Positions 42,528 through 54,349 of a stretch of 64,000 nucleotides of DNA are shown one piece after another (position 1 is the stretch's first letter; the number at the start of each line of letters is the position of its first letter). The notes under the pieces are model-generated. The model worked only from the letters and a program-made list of their open reading frames with translations, did not search any database and was not told where the DNA came from. A program made the position numbers and the translations under genes. Source of the DNA: Veillonella rodentium (GTDB lineage: Bacteria > Bacillota > Negativicutes > Veillonellales > Veillonellaceae); assembly GCF_900187285.1 (NCBI RefSeq), contig NZ_LT906470.1, positions 1,193,501 through 1,257,500 on the forward strand. Reading direction: 5' to 3'.

Positions 42528-43527
42528 AACGATGCACCTCCTCCAAAGATGTTATATGTCTCTGCACTGCATCATTTGCTGAGTCCTCAAGAGATAATAA
42601 TAGATGCGAGTCCAGATTATCCCAATCAGCCTCATTAAGAGGTATCTCCAAATACTCAAATAAAGCAGTTCTACCATGATATACAGTTCCATCAAAACGT
42701 CTGACTAAACGCTGGGCAAGGGCGCCTATTAAAGTAGCCCGAATCAGATAGGGCTCCACGCCCATATCCATAAGCCGTGTGACAACGCCCATAGCAGTAT
42801 TGGTGTGAATCGTAGAGAGCACACGATGTCCTGTCAGAGCTGATTTAACAGCCAGCTCCGCGGTCTCCCGATCCCGGATTTCTCCAATCATAATCGTATC
42901 CGGATCCTGACGCAGTACGGAGCGCAGTCCTTTGGCAAAAGTAAAGCCGATTTTCTCATTGATACCGATTTGAATGGCACCTTTAATTTCCGCCTCAACC
43001 GGATCTTCCAGACAGATAAGCTTTGTTTCACGTAAATTAAGCATTCGTAACATAGAATATAGCGTGGCTGTTTTACCACTACCCGTAGGACCGCAAATTA
43101 ACATAAGTCCATACGGTCTTTGCAATAGTTTTTTTATATGTTCAAATATATGATGCGGCATACCTAACGCTTCAAGACTTTTATGACTCCCTTCATTTCC
43201 CATAAGGCGACACACTACAGTTTCACCATACAGACTGGGGAGTGTGGAAACGCGCATCGTCACAGATTCATTGCGATGCTTCCATACCCACCGTCCATCT
43301 TGAGGTAATCGCTTCTCACTTATATCGAGAGCGCTACATACCTTAATTCGATTTAAGACGAGATCCGCCTCCTCATCAGGCAGTGTCATATGCGTCTGTA
43401 ATAAACCATCTTGACGAAACCTGACATACACACCTTCTTCCATCGGATCAAAATGAATATCGCTCACATTATGTTGCAAAGCACACAGAATAATATCATC
43501 CAACGTTACATCTACATACATGGTCAC
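42511..43527 (-). CDS. Pilus assembly ATPase (GspE/PilB/ComGA-like)
   Basis: 338 residues. SDIHFDP N2-type domain, Walker A GPTGSGKT (146-152), Asp box CLEDPVE, Walker B GEIRDRETAELAVKSALTGH, His box LSTIHTN. The N1 domain and the tetracysteine zinc motif usual in PilB/GspE are absent, as in short ComGA proteins. First gene of the pilus operon; GGAGG lies before the ATG. It energises pilin polymerisation. Confidence 0.85.
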   Translation of the reverse strand: MTMYVDVTLDDIILCALQHNVSDIHFDPMEEGVYVRFRQDGLLQTHMTLPDEEADLVLNRIKVCSALDISEKRLPQDGRWVWKHRNESVTMRVSTLPSLYGETVVCRLMGNEGSHKSLEALGMPHHIFEHIKKLLQRPYGLMLICGPTGSGKTATLYSMLRMLNLRETKLICLEDPVEAEIKGAIQIGINEKIGFTFAKGLRSVLRQDPDTIMIGEIRDRETAELAVKSALTGHRVLSTIHTNTAMGVVTRLMDMGVEPYLIRATLIGALAQRLVRRFDGTVYHGRTALFEYLEIPLNEADWDNLDSHLLLSLEDSANDAVQRHITSLEEVHRCGLLL

Positions 43528-43659
43528 CTCCTAAACCTTGCGGTATGTTTTTACCTCACCCTAACGTATGGCGTATATTGTTTCGACACAATATCATAAA
43601 TTCCTCTTTTATTTCTAAAAATCCACGAAGCGAAAAATCATGACTTATACACACAAATA

Positions 43660-43680
43660 AAAAAGCGCCCCGAAGGGCGC
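43660..43680 (-). terminator. Terminator of the glycolytic operon
   Basis: Minus strand GCGCCC-TTCG-GGGCGC followed by TTTTTTATTTG, 80 bases after the eno stop. A strong rho-independent terminator separating the glycolysis operon from the pilus operon. The rest of the 43528-43761 gap should hold the pilus promoter; none is convincing. Confidence 0.9.
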
Positions 43681-43761
43681 TGATATCAGCATATTCTTGC
43701 CTAATGCTGTTAAACGAAACTGAATTTAACAGTAACTGAGTAATTCAAATTATTATGTTTA

Positions 43762-45057
<1,296 letters not shown>

Positions 45058-45151
45058 TCATATAAAAAACTATAATCAAAATACAGGTGTATTTTTTCTA
45101 TAATCCAGAAATTCAATTCACCTGCGTTCATATAAAGAAATATCTGCCCTA

Positions 45152-46678
45152 CTAAGATTTACACAATAAGCTATGCCCCGTCATCGATGCCGGTTTATTA
45201 ATACCGCCTAAATCCAACAATGTCGGCGCGATATCACAGAGCTTACCCGTTTCTAAATGGTCTGATTTATGTTCATCGCTGACCAAGATGAGCGGTACAA
45301 GATTCGTTGTGTGTGCCGTATGAACCTTACCGGTTTCATGATTCACCATAACCTCTGCATTCCCATGATCCGCTGTAACCAGTAAATGTCCATGTTTACT
45401 GCGAATGGCCGCTACAATTCGCGCCAAACATGAATCTACAGCCTGAACGGCCTTAACCGCCGCCTCAAAACTGCCCGTATGTCCGACCATATCAGGATTC
45501 GCAAAATTTAGAATAATCATATCGTACTGAGACGATTCAATAGCCTCCACGACACGATCCGTCACCTCATAAGCGCTCATTTCCGGCTGCAGGTCATATG
45601 TCGCTACCTGCGGCGACTTCACCAGGATTCGATCTTCACCATCAAAAGGTTCCTCTTTACCGCCATTAAAGAAGTACGTCACATGAGCATACTTTTCCGT
45701 CTCCGCAATGCGTAACTGACGATAACCGTCCGTACTCAATACTTCCCCCAGTGTTTCCGGCAACGTATCCTTTTCATACACGATATGTACAGGCAAGCCG
45801 TCTTCATACTTTGTCATTGTTGCCATATAAATGGACAACGGTTCACGCTGAAAACCGTCAAATTCCGGTAATACCAATGCCTTGGTGAGTTCACGCCCCC
45901 GATCGGGACGGAAATTACAGAAGATTACCGCATCTCCATTCTTGATGGTTCCCCCAGAATCAATAACGGTAGGGATAACAAATTCATCCGTCACATCTTT
46001 ATCATAAGACTGTTGCACCGCTTCACAGGCGGATGTTGCCGTTTCACCTCGACCATTCACAATGGCATTATAGGCCAATTCCTCACGGTCCCAACGATTA
46101 TCACGGTCCATGCCATAATAACGTCCGCTGACTGTGGCAATCTTACCGCAATGAACATCCGCCATATAGGATTCTAAATTCTTCAGATAAACCTTCGCAC
46201 ATTGTGGTGCTACATCGCGACCATCAAGCAGAGCATGTACATATACCCGTTCAATGCCATAATCATGAGCACCTTTAATGACCGCTTTAATATGCTCTAG
46301 CGAACAGTGGACATTACCGTCGGAAACAAGACCGATAATGTGAAGACTTTGCTTTTTAGCGACTTCATACAGTTCCTTCATAACAGGACGCTTGTAAAAG
46401 TCACCGGATTCCACATCTTTTGTGATACGTGTCAAATCTTGATATACGATACGACCGGATCCGAGGTTTAAATGACCTACCTCAGAGTTTCCCATCTGTC
46501 CATCCGGCAAGCCTACAGCAAGCCCTGAAGCCTCTAATGTTGTATGAGGATACGTATCCCATAATTGATTAAAACAGAGCGGCTTCGCCTGCACGACAGC
46601 ATTGGTCTTATCTAATTGATCCCCCATGCCAAAGCCATCCAAGATAACCAGCATAACCGGGGCCTCTAATTTAGCCAT
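45152..46678 (-). CDS. gpmI: 2,3-bisphosphoglycerate-independent phosphoglycerate mutase
   Basis: 508 residues. LVILDGFGMGDQ with the metal Asp, GQMGNSEVGHLNLGSGR with the phosphoserine, DGRDVAPQCA, RYYGMDRDNRW, CNFRPDRGREL, and C-terminal NFANPDMVGHTG and TADHGNAE. It converts 3- to 2-phosphoglycerate using manganese. Fourth enzyme gene of the operon, 14 bases after tpiA. Confidence 0.97.
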   Translation of the reverse strand: MAKLEAPVMLVILDGFGMGDQLDKTNAVVQAKPLCFNQLWDTYPHTTLEASGLAVGLPDGQMGNSEVGHLNLGSGRIVYQDLTRITKDVESGDFYKRPVMKELYEVAKKQSLHIIGLVSDGNVHCSLEHIKAVIKGAHDYGIERVYVHALLDGRDVAPQCAKVYLKNLESYMADVHCGKIATVSGRYYGMDRDNRWDREELAYNAIVNGRGETATSACEAVQQSYDKDVTDEFVIPTVIDSGGTIKNGDAVIFCNFRPDRGRELTKALVLPEFDGFQREPLSIYMATMTKYEDGLPVHIVYEKDTLPETLGEVLSTDGYRQLRIAETEKYAHVTYFFNGGKEEPFDGEDRILVKSPQVATYDLQPEMSAYEVTDRVVEAIESSQYDMIILNFANPDMVGHTGSFEAAVKAVQAVDSCLARIVAAIRSKHGHLLVTADHGNAEVMVNHETGKVHTAHTTNLVPLILVSDEHKSDHLETGKLCDIAPTLLDLGGINKPASMTGHSLLCKS

Positions 46679-46692
46679 TTTAATACCTCTTA

Positions 46693-47463
46693 TCAGACGT
46701 CCGCCATATTAGCCGCCTTAATGATTTCTACAAAGTCATCCACCACGAGGGATGCACCACCTACAAGGGCTCCATCGATATTAGGCTGCCCTAAAATTTG
46801 TTTGCTATTATCCGATTTTACACTGCCACCATATTGAATGCGCACTTCATTCGACACATCATGACCATATACGGATCGGATATAATCCCGAATGGATTTA
46901 CATACAGTTTCCGCCTGAGCTGCCGTCGCCGTTTTACCGGTTCCGATGGCCCATATAGGCTCGTACGCGATGATCAACTGGCTCACCTGTTCTTTAGAAA
47001 TACCCTGTAAAGCGCCTTTTAATTGAGACGTTATCCACTCCAATGTGTGTCCGGCTTCACGTTGCTCCAAGCTTTCACCGACACAGACAATAGGTATCAA
47101 ATTGTGACGAAAGGCACTCTTGATTTTCGCATTTACCGTTTCATCCGCTTCACCATAGTATTCACGGCGTTCAGAATGACCGATAATCACATAAGATACC
47201 CCCACCTCTGTGAGCATAAGCGGAGAAATCTCACCGGTAAAAGCACCTGCATCATGGTAGTCCATCGTTTGCGCACCTACTTCAATCGCCGTATTTCGCG
47301 TCAATGTAACCGCACGTTCAAGGGCTGTAAAGGGAGGGCATACCACTACATCACAGGACAAATCCATATCTTGTAAGACGTTATTGAACGCTTCAATTAA
47401 TATAGATCCTGATGCGATTGTACCATTCATTTTCCAATTTCCCGCAATAATAGGTTTTCTCAT
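46693..47463 (-). CDS. tpiA: Triosephosphate isomerase
   Basis: 256 residues. NWKMNG (Lys), IIGHSERRE (catalytic His), YEPIWAIGTGKTA (catalytic Glu and loop 6), QYGGSVKSDN, NIDGALVGGASL. It interconverts dihydroxyacetone phosphate and glyceraldehyde 3-phosphate. It begins one base after the pgk stop. Confidence 0.98.
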   Translation of the reverse strand: MRKPIIAGNWKMNGTIASGSILIEAFNNVLQDMDLSCDVVVCPPFTALERAVTLTRNTAIEVGAQTMDYHDAGAFTGEISPLMLTEVGVSYVIIGHSERREYYGEADETVNAKIKSAFRHNLIPIVCVGESLEQREAGHTLEWITSQLKGALQGISKEQVSQLIIAYEPIWAIGTGKTATAAQAETVCKSIRDYIRSVYGHDVSNEVRIQYGGSVKSDNSKQILGQPNIDGALVGGASLVVDDFVEIIKAANMADV

Positions 47464-47464
47464 A

Positions 47465-48643
47465 TTATGCCTCAGTCAATGCAGCAATACCAGGTAGAAT
47501 TTTGCCTTCCAAAAATTCAAGCGACGCGCCGCCACCGGTGGAAATATGACTAATCTTATCTGCTAAACCGCTCTTTTCAATAGCAGCCACAGAATCACCA
47601 CCGCCGACGATAGTCATCGCGTCAGATTCAGCTACAGCTTTCGCTACCGCATTAGTACCGGCTGCAAAGTTTTCCATTTCAAATACGCCCATAGGGCCGT
47701 TCCAAATAATCGTTTTCATTGGGGCCAACGCTTCTATGTAAAGTTCACGTGTTTTAGGTCCGATATCTAAAATCATCCAACCATCTTCAATCTGATCCAC
47801 ATCGACGATTTTAGTATTAGCATCATTGCTGAAAGCATCAGCCACCACCGCATCTATAGGTGTTAAAAGTCTAGCACCTGCCACACGGGCTTCCATCACA
47901 AGATCTGTCGCAATCGCTTCCTGCCCTTCTTCAAATAAGGAGCTGCCGATATTACAGCCTTGAGCTTTAATAAAAGCATTAGCCATGCCGCCACCGATGA
48001 TCATTACATCCACCTTAGGCAATAAATTCGAGATAACAGAAATCTTATCAGTTACCTTAGCACCGCCTATAATAGCCGCCATAGGTGTTTTGGGATGTAC
48101 AACAGCTGCACTTAATGCATCGATTTCTTTTTTCAATAAAAAGCCTGCACCCATAGGAATATAATCAGCGATACCGACTACAGATGCCGCATTACGATGA
48201 GATACACCGAAGGCATCATTGATGGCCACATCAGCCAAAGACGCCAACTGTTTCGCAAACGCAGGATCGTTTTTAGTTTCTTCGTTGTGGTAACGTAAGT
48301 TTTCAAGCATCAACACATCGCCTGGTTGTAATGCTTTTACCGCTTCTTCAACCTTCGGCCCGATACAATCATCCACAAATGCTACCGGCTTATTGATGAG
48401 GTCAGATAAATGTGTAGCACATGGTGCTAAGGACATTTCCGGTTTACGTTCCCCCTTTGGGCGTCCGAAATGTGATGCGAGGATAACCTTTGCACCCTTT
48501 TCAATCAGATAGTTTATCGTCGGTAAAGCACTACGAATACGCGTGTCATCGGTGATGACACCGTCTTTCATAGGCACATTAAAATCAACACGTACAAATA
48601 CTGTTTTATTCGCTACTTGTAAATCCTCAATTGTCTGTTTCAT
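47465..48643 (-). CDS. pgk: Phosphoglycerate kinase
   Basis: 392 residues from MKQTIEDLQVANKTVFVRVD (GGGAGG upstream; the longer frame overlaps gap). RVDFNVPM, SHFGRPKGERKPEMSLAP, ENLRYHNEETKNDP, the hinge and nucleotide site IIGGAKVTDKI, WNGPMGVFE, GGGDSVAAIEKSG and the end ISTGGGASLEFLEGK. It makes ATP from 1,3-bisphosphoglycerate. It follows gap by 13 bases. Confidence 0.98.
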   Translation of the reverse strand: MKQTIEDLQVANKTVFVRVDFNVPMKDGVITDDTRIRSALPTINYLIEKGAKVILASHFGRPKGERKPEMSLAPCATHLSDLINKPVAFVDDCIGPKVEEAVKALQPGDVLMLENLRYHNEETKNDPAFAKQLASLADVAINDAFGVSHRNAASVVGIADYIPMGAGFLLKKEIDALSAAVVHPKTPMAAIIGGAKVTDKISVISNLLPKVDVMIIGGGMANAFIKAQGCNIGSSLFEEGQEAIATDLVMEARVAGARLLTPIDAVVADAFSNDANTKIVDVDQIEDGWMILDIGPKTRELYIEALAPMKTIIWNGPMGVFEMENFAAGTNAVAKAVAESDAMTIVGGGDSVAAIEKSGLADKISHISTGGGASLEFLEGKILPGIAALTEA

Positions 48644-48656
48644 AAAAGCCTCCCGA

Positions 48657-49667
48657 TTATAAGCCTTTACTTGCCACGAATGCAGCCATATCGATAAGAC
48701 GCTCAGAGTAGCCCCATTCATTGTCATACCAAGAAACAATTTTCACCAAATTACCGTCCATAACCATCGTCAAATCGGCATCAACGATGGAACTGCGTGG
48801 ATCGGAGCCGAAATCACAGGATACCAACGGCACATCGGATACGCCAAGAATTCCCTTTAATTCTCCGGCAGCAGCCTTACGCAATGCTTCGTTGATTTCT
48901 TCTTTAGTAGCCGGTTTTTCAAGTTCACACACGAGATCAGTAGCGGATACATCCGGAGTCGGTACACGCAATGCGAAACCGTCAAGTTTGCCTTTCAATT
49001 GAGGCAATACCTTAGCCACAGCCTTTGCCGCACCGGTTGTAGTAGGGATGATAGACATGGCCGCCGCACGGGCACGACGAGGGTCTTTATGGCGCGCATC
49101 AAGAATTTTCTGGTCATTTGTATAGGAATGGATGGTAGTCATCATTCCGCGTTTAATGCCGAATTCATCGCACAATACTTTAGCGAATGGAGCCAAACAG
49201 TTCGTTGTGCAAGATGCATTGGAAATGATATGGTGTTTTGCCGGATCGTACATATCCTGGTTAACGCCCATAACCATTGTTAAGTCTTCGTTTTTACCAG
49301 GTGCGGAAATCAATACTTTTTTAACAGTCGGTTGATTCAAATGAACCTTTGCTTCCTCAGCATCACGGTATTTACCGGTACATTCCATAACGATTTCTAC
49401 GCCTTCTTCAGACCAAGGCAATTTAGAAGCGTCACGGTCGTGGAATACACGAATTTTCTTGCCATCAATATAGATGTTATCGTCATCAAATGTTACTTCA
49501 TTAGGAATTGTGCCATGTACGGAATCGTATTTTAACAATAATGCGGTACCTTCATTATCACCGGTTGCATTAATAGCCACTACTTCCACATCAGGATTGT
49601 TAATCGCTGCACGTACTACACATTTACCGATACGACCAAAACCGTTAATACCAACTTTTACTGCCAT
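48657..49667 (-). CDS. gap: Glyceraldehyde-3-phosphate dehydrogenase
   Basis: 336 residues. NAD-binding GINGFGRIGK, catalytic SNASCTTNCLAP, TTIHSYTNDQ, RRARAAAMSIIPTTTGAAKA, WYDNEWGYS. It oxidises glyceraldehyde 3-phosphate with NAD and phosphate. First enzyme gene after cggR; GGAGG precedes the ATG. Confidence 0.98.
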   Translation of the reverse strand: MAVKVGINGFGRIGKCVVRAAINNPDVEVVAINATGDNEGTALLLKYDSVHGTIPNEVTFDDDNIYIDGKKIRVFHDRDASKLPWSEEGVEIVMECTGKYRDAEEAKVHLNQPTVKKVLISAPGKNEDLTMVMGVNQDMYDPAKHHIISNASCTTNCLAPFAKVLCDEFGIKRGMMTTIHSYTNDQKILDARHKDPRRARAAAMSIIPTTTGAAKAVAKVLPQLKGKLDGFALRVPTPDVSATDLVCELEKPATKEEINEALRKAAAGELKGILGVSDVPLVSCDFGSDPRSSIVDADLTMVMDGNLVKIVSWYDNEWGYSERLIDMAAFVASKGL

Positions 49668-49739
49668 CGTTAGATCCTCCTAAACAAAAATATAAAAATT
49701 TATAGTCTAAATACCTTAAATTATATATATTACAATTTC

Positions 49740-50765
49740 CTATAAAGCAGGAATCTGTAATAATTGACGCATACCTTCAGCGGCCTGTTCATCGATGATC
49801 AGAATGCCTTTCTTACAAGCCCTCATAACCCCGATAATGGCACCGGCTTTATCTTGGCCTCCCGCTACAGCGATAACATTAGGCACCTCTGCAACATCCG
49901 GCAAGGACAAGCCGATATTATTTGTTGAATAAATTAAATTGCCTTCAATATCACAGTATTGGCCTAAAGCCTCACCTACCGCATGATTTGCTATCAGTAT
50001 TTGACGAATATCATCCCCAATATGACGCTGATCCGCCATACGCATGGCCGTACCGATACCAAACAGCAACACATCAGTCCTATTGATGAGATCCCCAATC
50101 TCTTTGATTTGCGGTTCACAGGTCATGAGCATATGTAATGAATCTTGTGAAAGTCCATCCGGTAAATGGAGCATTTTATAGGTTCCGCGAAGACGTTCAG
50201 CAAGTACCGAAGCGATTACATTCGCTTGGTATTCCACAACCTCTCCGACACCGCCTCGAGCCGGCACTACCGTAGGCTCCAGCGGTAAAAGAGGCATCTC
50301 CTCCGCTAATGCCGCCATGGTACTACCACCGCTGATAGCGACAACAACATTTGGCTTTAACAGCTTCTGTAATAATTTTGAAGCTGTATATCCCAACTTT
50401 TTCACCATTAATGTCCCATCTGTAGGTGTAATGATAACTCGATTAATATGAAGCGCCTCAGTCAATCGATGTTCCAATTCACCGATACGATCCAATTCAT
50501 TCAAAAAATTTCGTAACTTGGGAACAATTGCTTGCCCCTCGTCAGTGAGATAAATCCCGGGTTTATAAATATCCACCAAACCATTGGTTCGCATCAGTTC
50601 AATATGACTGCGTACGGTACGCTCCGGCAAATCAGTGACCGCCGCCAATGTCCTTCGTCCGATAGGTTCTTCATAAACAAGATAATTTAATATTTTGTAT
50701 CGTTCCTTTAAGACACTTACAATTTCAGGAACAATACGTTCACACACCATTAGAAACTCGTTCAT
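49740..50765 (-). CDS. cggR: Central glycolytic genes regulator (SorC family)
   Basis: 341 residues. N-terminal winged helix (VYEEPIGRRTLAAVTDLPER, TVRSHIELMRTNGLVDIY) and a SorC/DeoR-type sugar-phosphate sensor (VVAISGGSTMAALAEEM, ARGGVGEVVEYQANVIAS, GIGTAMRMADQR, YSTNNIGLSLPDV, AVAGGQDKAGAIIGVMRA). In B. subtilis CggR represses its own operon until fructose 1,6-bisphosphate accumulates. Immediate upstream position of gap and the operator at 50791-50826 support the same role here. Confidence 0.93.
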   Translation of the reverse strand: MNEFLMVCERIVPEIVSVLKERYKILNYLVYEEPIGRRTLAAVTDLPERTVRSHIELMRTNGLVDIYKPGIYLTDEGQAIVPKLRNFLNELDRIGELEHRLTEALHINRVIITPTDGTLMVKKLGYTASKLLQKLLKPNVVVAISGGSTMAALAEEMPLLPLEPTVVPARGGVGEVVEYQANVIASVLAERLRGTYKMLHLPDGLSQDSLHMLMTCEPQIKEIGDLINRTDVLLFGIGTAMRMADQRHIGDDIRQILIANHAVGEALGQYCDIEGNLIYSTNNIGLSLPDVAEVPNVIAVAGGQDKAGAIIGVMRACKKGILIIDEQAAEGMRQLLQIPAL

Positions 50766-50790
50766 CGGGCTCCTCCTTTACCCTTTGGTA

Positions 50791-50826
50791 ACCGTTTTCG
50801 TCCCATGTGAACAAAATTTGTCCCAC
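50791..50826 (-). promoter_or_regulatory. CggR operator
   Basis: Minus strand: GTGGGACAAATTTTGTTCA then CATGGGACGAAAACGG; two TGGGAC half-sites start 21 bases apart. This is similar to the B. subtilis CggR operator (repeated GGGAC boxes). It is placed downstream of the promoter, 25 bases before the cggR ATG, where bound repressor would block elongation. Confidence 0.75.
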
Positions 50827-50854
50827 TTAAAATAAAAAACACCTTTACAATGAT

Positions 50855-50883
50855 ATTGTACCCCCTATGCAAATTTTATTCAA
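50855..50883 (-). promoter_or_regulatory. cggR-gap operon promoter
   Basis: Minus strand TTGAAT (50878-50883), 17-base spacer, TACAAT (50855-50860). Start point about 50848, giving a leader of about 80 bases that contains the operator. Confidence 0.75.
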
Positions 50884-50927
50884 CCCTAAATGGTTTGGTT
50901 AACGAACTAACACCGGAAATTAATCAT

Positions 50928-50955
50928 GATATAAGCAGCTAGATATAAGCAGCTA
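50928..50955. repeat. 14-bp tandem duplication
   Basis: GATATAAGCAGCTA twice in direct tandem in the 375-base gap between cggR and upp. AT-rich surroundings and no gene. Probably a slippage product. Confidence 0.7.
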
Positions 50956-50982
50956 ATAGATATAAATAAAACCAATCATAAA

Positions 50983-51047
50983 TATCAAAAACGATAGAAG
51001 CCATGGTAATAACTAAAGCAGCAATTACTGATGAGTTCTATCGTTTT
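50983..51047 (-). terminator. Probable upp terminator
   Basis: AAAACGATAGAA (minus strand) pairs perfectly over 12 bp with TTCTATCGTTTT across a 36-base loop and is followed by further T. Downstream of upp. The long loop is unusual; a processed or antisense element is possible. Confidence 0.55.
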
Positions 51048-51141
51048 ATGTTTCAAAGACTGTAAGCTATGATAATCAAGATACAGTAAGCTATAACTAA
51101 ACAGCTAAGTAGTTTTCTCTACTGAACAGTTTAATCAGATT

Positions 51142-51795
<654 letters not shown>

Positions 51796-51964
51796 TCAGT
51801 TCTCTAAAGGTAGCATTAAACTATCATACCTACTCTACCATAGATTGATAAATCATGCCATATAAATAATATGTATCATATAAAAAGAGATACATCGTAA
51901 TGCGTTTAATAGGATATAAAAATATTATATCAACCGGGCCGATACCAGGATTATATTCATAATA

Positions 51965-51994
51965 AAAGAGGACATGCCTAAGCACATCCCCTTT
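51965..51994 (-). terminator. glyA terminator
   Basis: Minus strand AAAGGGGATGTGC / GCATGTCCTCTTT, 13 pairs with three G-U, loop TTAG, followed by TTATTATG after the A-T rich end. About 60 bases after the glyA stop. Confidence 0.75.
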
Positions 51995-52054
51995 AAAAAT
52001 ATTCATATGAATTATATCTTAATTACAATTTATACAAATTTATATAACGAAAGA

Positions 52055-53287
52055 TTAGTATAACGGATATGCCCCACAAAGTGCAGCAACTCGTTTACTT
52101 GCCGCTTCGTGAACAGCTTTATCTTCAGGATTTTTAAGCACTGTTGCAATAATATCAGCGATTTCTTCCATGTCTTTCACTTGCAGGCCGCGAGTTGTAA
52201 GCGCCGGTGTACCTAAACGAATACCGCTTGTTACAAATGGACTGGCCGGATCAAACGGGATAGTATTTTTATTACATGTAATCCCTACTTCATCAAGTAA
52301 ATGTTCCGCTTCTTTACCGGTAAGACCTGTATTGCGAACATCAACGAGCATCACATGTGTATCTGTACCGCCGGATACAATAGTTAATCCTTTGTCTTGT
52401 AGTGCCGCAGCCAACGCCTTCGCATTATCGATGACCTGTTGTGCATATACCTTGAACTCAGGTTGTAAAGCTTCACCGAGAGCAACGGCTTTTGCAGCGA
52501 TTACATGCATTAAAGGTCCACCTTGAATACCGGGGAAAATTGCTTTATCGATTGCTTTTGCATATTTCTCTTTGCAAAGAATCATCCCGCCACGAGGACC
52601 GCGTAATGTTTTATGAGTTGTTGTCGTTACAATATCAGCATACTCTACAGGATTCGGATGTAAACCGGCTGCAACAAGACCTGCGAAGTGAGCCATATCC
52701 ACCATGAAAATCGCATCTACTTCATGTGCCACATCAGCCATTTTTTTGAAATCGATTTGACGGCTGTAAGCACTACCACCGGCAATAATCAATTTAGGTT
52801 TTGCTTCCAAGACAATCTTGCGGAACTCATCATAATCGATTTGTTGCGTTTCTGCATCTACACCATAAGGAACTACATTGAAGTATGTACCGGACACATT
52901 AACCGGAGAACCATGAGTTAAATGACCGCCATGGGACAAATTCATACCCACAATAGTGTCTCCCGGTTGTAATAGTGCAAAATACACACCGAAATTAGCT
53001 TGGGAACCGGAATGAGGCTGTACATTAGCATGCTCCGCACCGAAAAGACGTTTTGCCCGTTCAATCGCCAATGTTTCGATGACATCAACGTTTTCACAAC
53101 CGCCATAATAGCGTTTACCGGGATAGCCTTCCGCATACTTGTTTGTCAATACACTACCTTGAGCTTCCATTACTGCTTGAGAAACGAAGTTTTCAGAGGC
53201 AATCATTTCCAATTTGTCACGTTGACGCGCCAACTCCTGATTGATAACGGCTTGAATATTAGGGTCTTGTTTTTCTAAGAAACTCAT
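52055..53287 (-). CDS. glyA: Serine hydroxymethyltransferase
   Basis: 410 residues from [10 protein letters not shown] (GAGGAT upstream). [53 protein letters not shown], and the PLP lysine in [14 protein letters not shown]. It interconverts serine and glycine with tetrahydrofolate, the main one-carbon source. 45 bases downstream of rpiB in the same operon. Confidence 0.98.
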   Translation of the reverse strand: MSFLEKQDPNIQAVINQELARQRDKLEMIASENFVSQAVMEAQGSVLTNKYAEGYPGKRYYGGCENVDVIETLAIERAKRLFGAEHANVQPHSGSQANFGVYFALLQPGDTIVGMNLSHGGHLTHGSPVNVSGTYFNVVPYGVDAETQQIDYDEFRKIVLEAKPKLIIAGGSAYSRQIDFKKMADVAHEVDAIFMVDMAHFAGLVAAGLHPNPVEYADIVTTTTHKTLRGPRGGMILCKEKYAKAIDKAIFPGIQGGPLMHVIAAKAVALGEALQPEFKVYAQQVIDNAKALAAALQDKGLTIVSGGTDTHVMLVDVRNTGLTGKEAEHLLDEVGITCNKNTIPFDPASPFVTSGIRLGTPALTTRGLQVKDMEEIADIIATVLKNPEDKAVHEAASKRVAALCGAYPLY

Positions 53288-53332
53288 AAGTATCCTCCTC
53301 ATGTAAATATATGCGTATAAGGTAACGATGTA

Positions 53333-53770
53333 TTACTTCTCTAAGGCTTTAATCTTTTCCACACGGCGTTCATGACGACCGCCTTCAAAATCCGTTGCCA
53401 TCCAAATAGTAACGATGTCCTTTGCGAGACCGGGACCGATAACGCGTTCCCCCATAGTCAGGATATTCGCATCATTATGGGCACGACTATATTTTGCGGA
53501 AAAAGAATCATGACAAAGAGCTGCACGTACACCCTTCATCTTATTAGCCGCAATACCGATACCGATGCCGGTACCGCAGATCAGAATACCACGGTCCATT
53601 TCACCGGATACGACGGCGTTAGCTACCGGTACGGCAATATCCGGATAATCACAAGATTCCGATGTATATGTACCGAAATCTTCCACGTCATGACCTAAAT
53701 CAGATAATAACTCTTTAATCTCTTCTTTTAAATGTAATCCACCGTGATCACAGCCGACAGCAACTTTCAT
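53333..53770 (-). CDS. rpiB: Ribose-5-phosphate isomerase B
   Basis: 145 residues. GCDHGGLHLKEEIKELL, YPDIAVPVANAV, ILICGTGIGIGIAANK with the catalytic Cys, HNDANILTMGERV. It interconverts ribose and ribulose 5-phosphate. It follows the phosphatase gene by 11 bases, a common Firmicute pairing. Confidence 0.96.
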   Translation of the reverse strand: MKVAVGCDHGGLHLKEEIKELLSDLGHDVEDFGTYTSESCDYPDIAVPVANAVVSGEMDRGILICGTGIGIGIAANKMKGVRAALCHDSFSAKYSRAHNDANILTMGERVIGPGLAKDIVTIWMATDFEGGRHERRVEKIKALEK

Positions 53771-53781
53771 ATCTTCATCTC

Positions 53782-54228
53782 CTATGCTTTCTCAGGCACC
53801 GTTTTAAGGCCTTCCTTCACCAAGTGATAAATTTGTTCCGCACATTGATTATACACGGTTTGATCAGCTCCATAAGGATCTGATACGTCACCGTCCTGAC
53901 CGCCCCATTCGGAAATGGTTTTAATCTTTTTTTCCTCAAAAGGGAATTGACGGAGCAAAACGGATTTGTGATCCTGTGTCATACCGATAATAAGATCCGC
54001 CGCATTCACTAGTTCCATCGTCAACGGACGCGATTCATGGCCTGAAATATCCGCAATGGAGCGAATGGCAACGACCGCTTCATCCGTCGGTTTTGCACCA
54101 TAAGCGGCAAATAGACCAGCCGACAACGTCGTAACATCTTTCCCCTGCTCAGCTGCTAAAGCCCTCGTAATGCCTTCTGCCATAGGACTGCGGCATGTAT
54201 TACCGGTGCATACAAATAAAATATTCAT
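53782..54228 (-). CDS. Low-molecular-weight protein-tyrosine phosphatase family
   Basis: 148 residues. P-loop CTGNTCRS (Cys7 to Arg13) at the N-terminus and the general-acid Asp in VSDPYGADQ near the end. Members dephosphorylate tyrosine, arginine (YwlE) or other phosphoproteins; YwlE sits beside rpiB and glyA in Bacillus, which favours an arginine phosphatase, but the residue that decides specificity (Thr after the Asn, present here as in YwlE) is only suggestive. A small hairpin (54245-54260) precedes its Shine-Dalgarno. Confidence 0.85.
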   Translation of the reverse strand: MNILFVCTGNTCRSPMAEGITRALAAEQGKDVTTLSAGLFAAYGAKPTDEAVVAIRSIADISGHESRPLTMELVNAADLIIGMTQDHKSVLLRQFPFEEKKIKTISEWGGQDGDVSDPYGADQTVYNQCAEQIYHLVKEGLKTVPEKA

Positions 54229-54349
54229 AATAACATCCTTACTCAGCCACTTATGTGGCTATTTATACATTATAGCAAATTCATCCAATATGTAAATACA
54301 TTTTTCTATTAACAGTGGACATTTTTATAAAATTAACAGTAAAATATGA

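Noticed and set aside
45060-45105. Internal promoter or terminator before eno (AAAATAC / GTATTTT repeat)
   Set aside because: Short AT-only stem with no convincing -35/-10 pair; it could be chance in an AT-rich gap.
54245-54260. Riboswitch-like hairpin before the phosphatase gene
   Set aside because: A single 6-bp stem (AGCCAC/GTGGCT) with no further structure; not enough for a riboswitch or terminator call.
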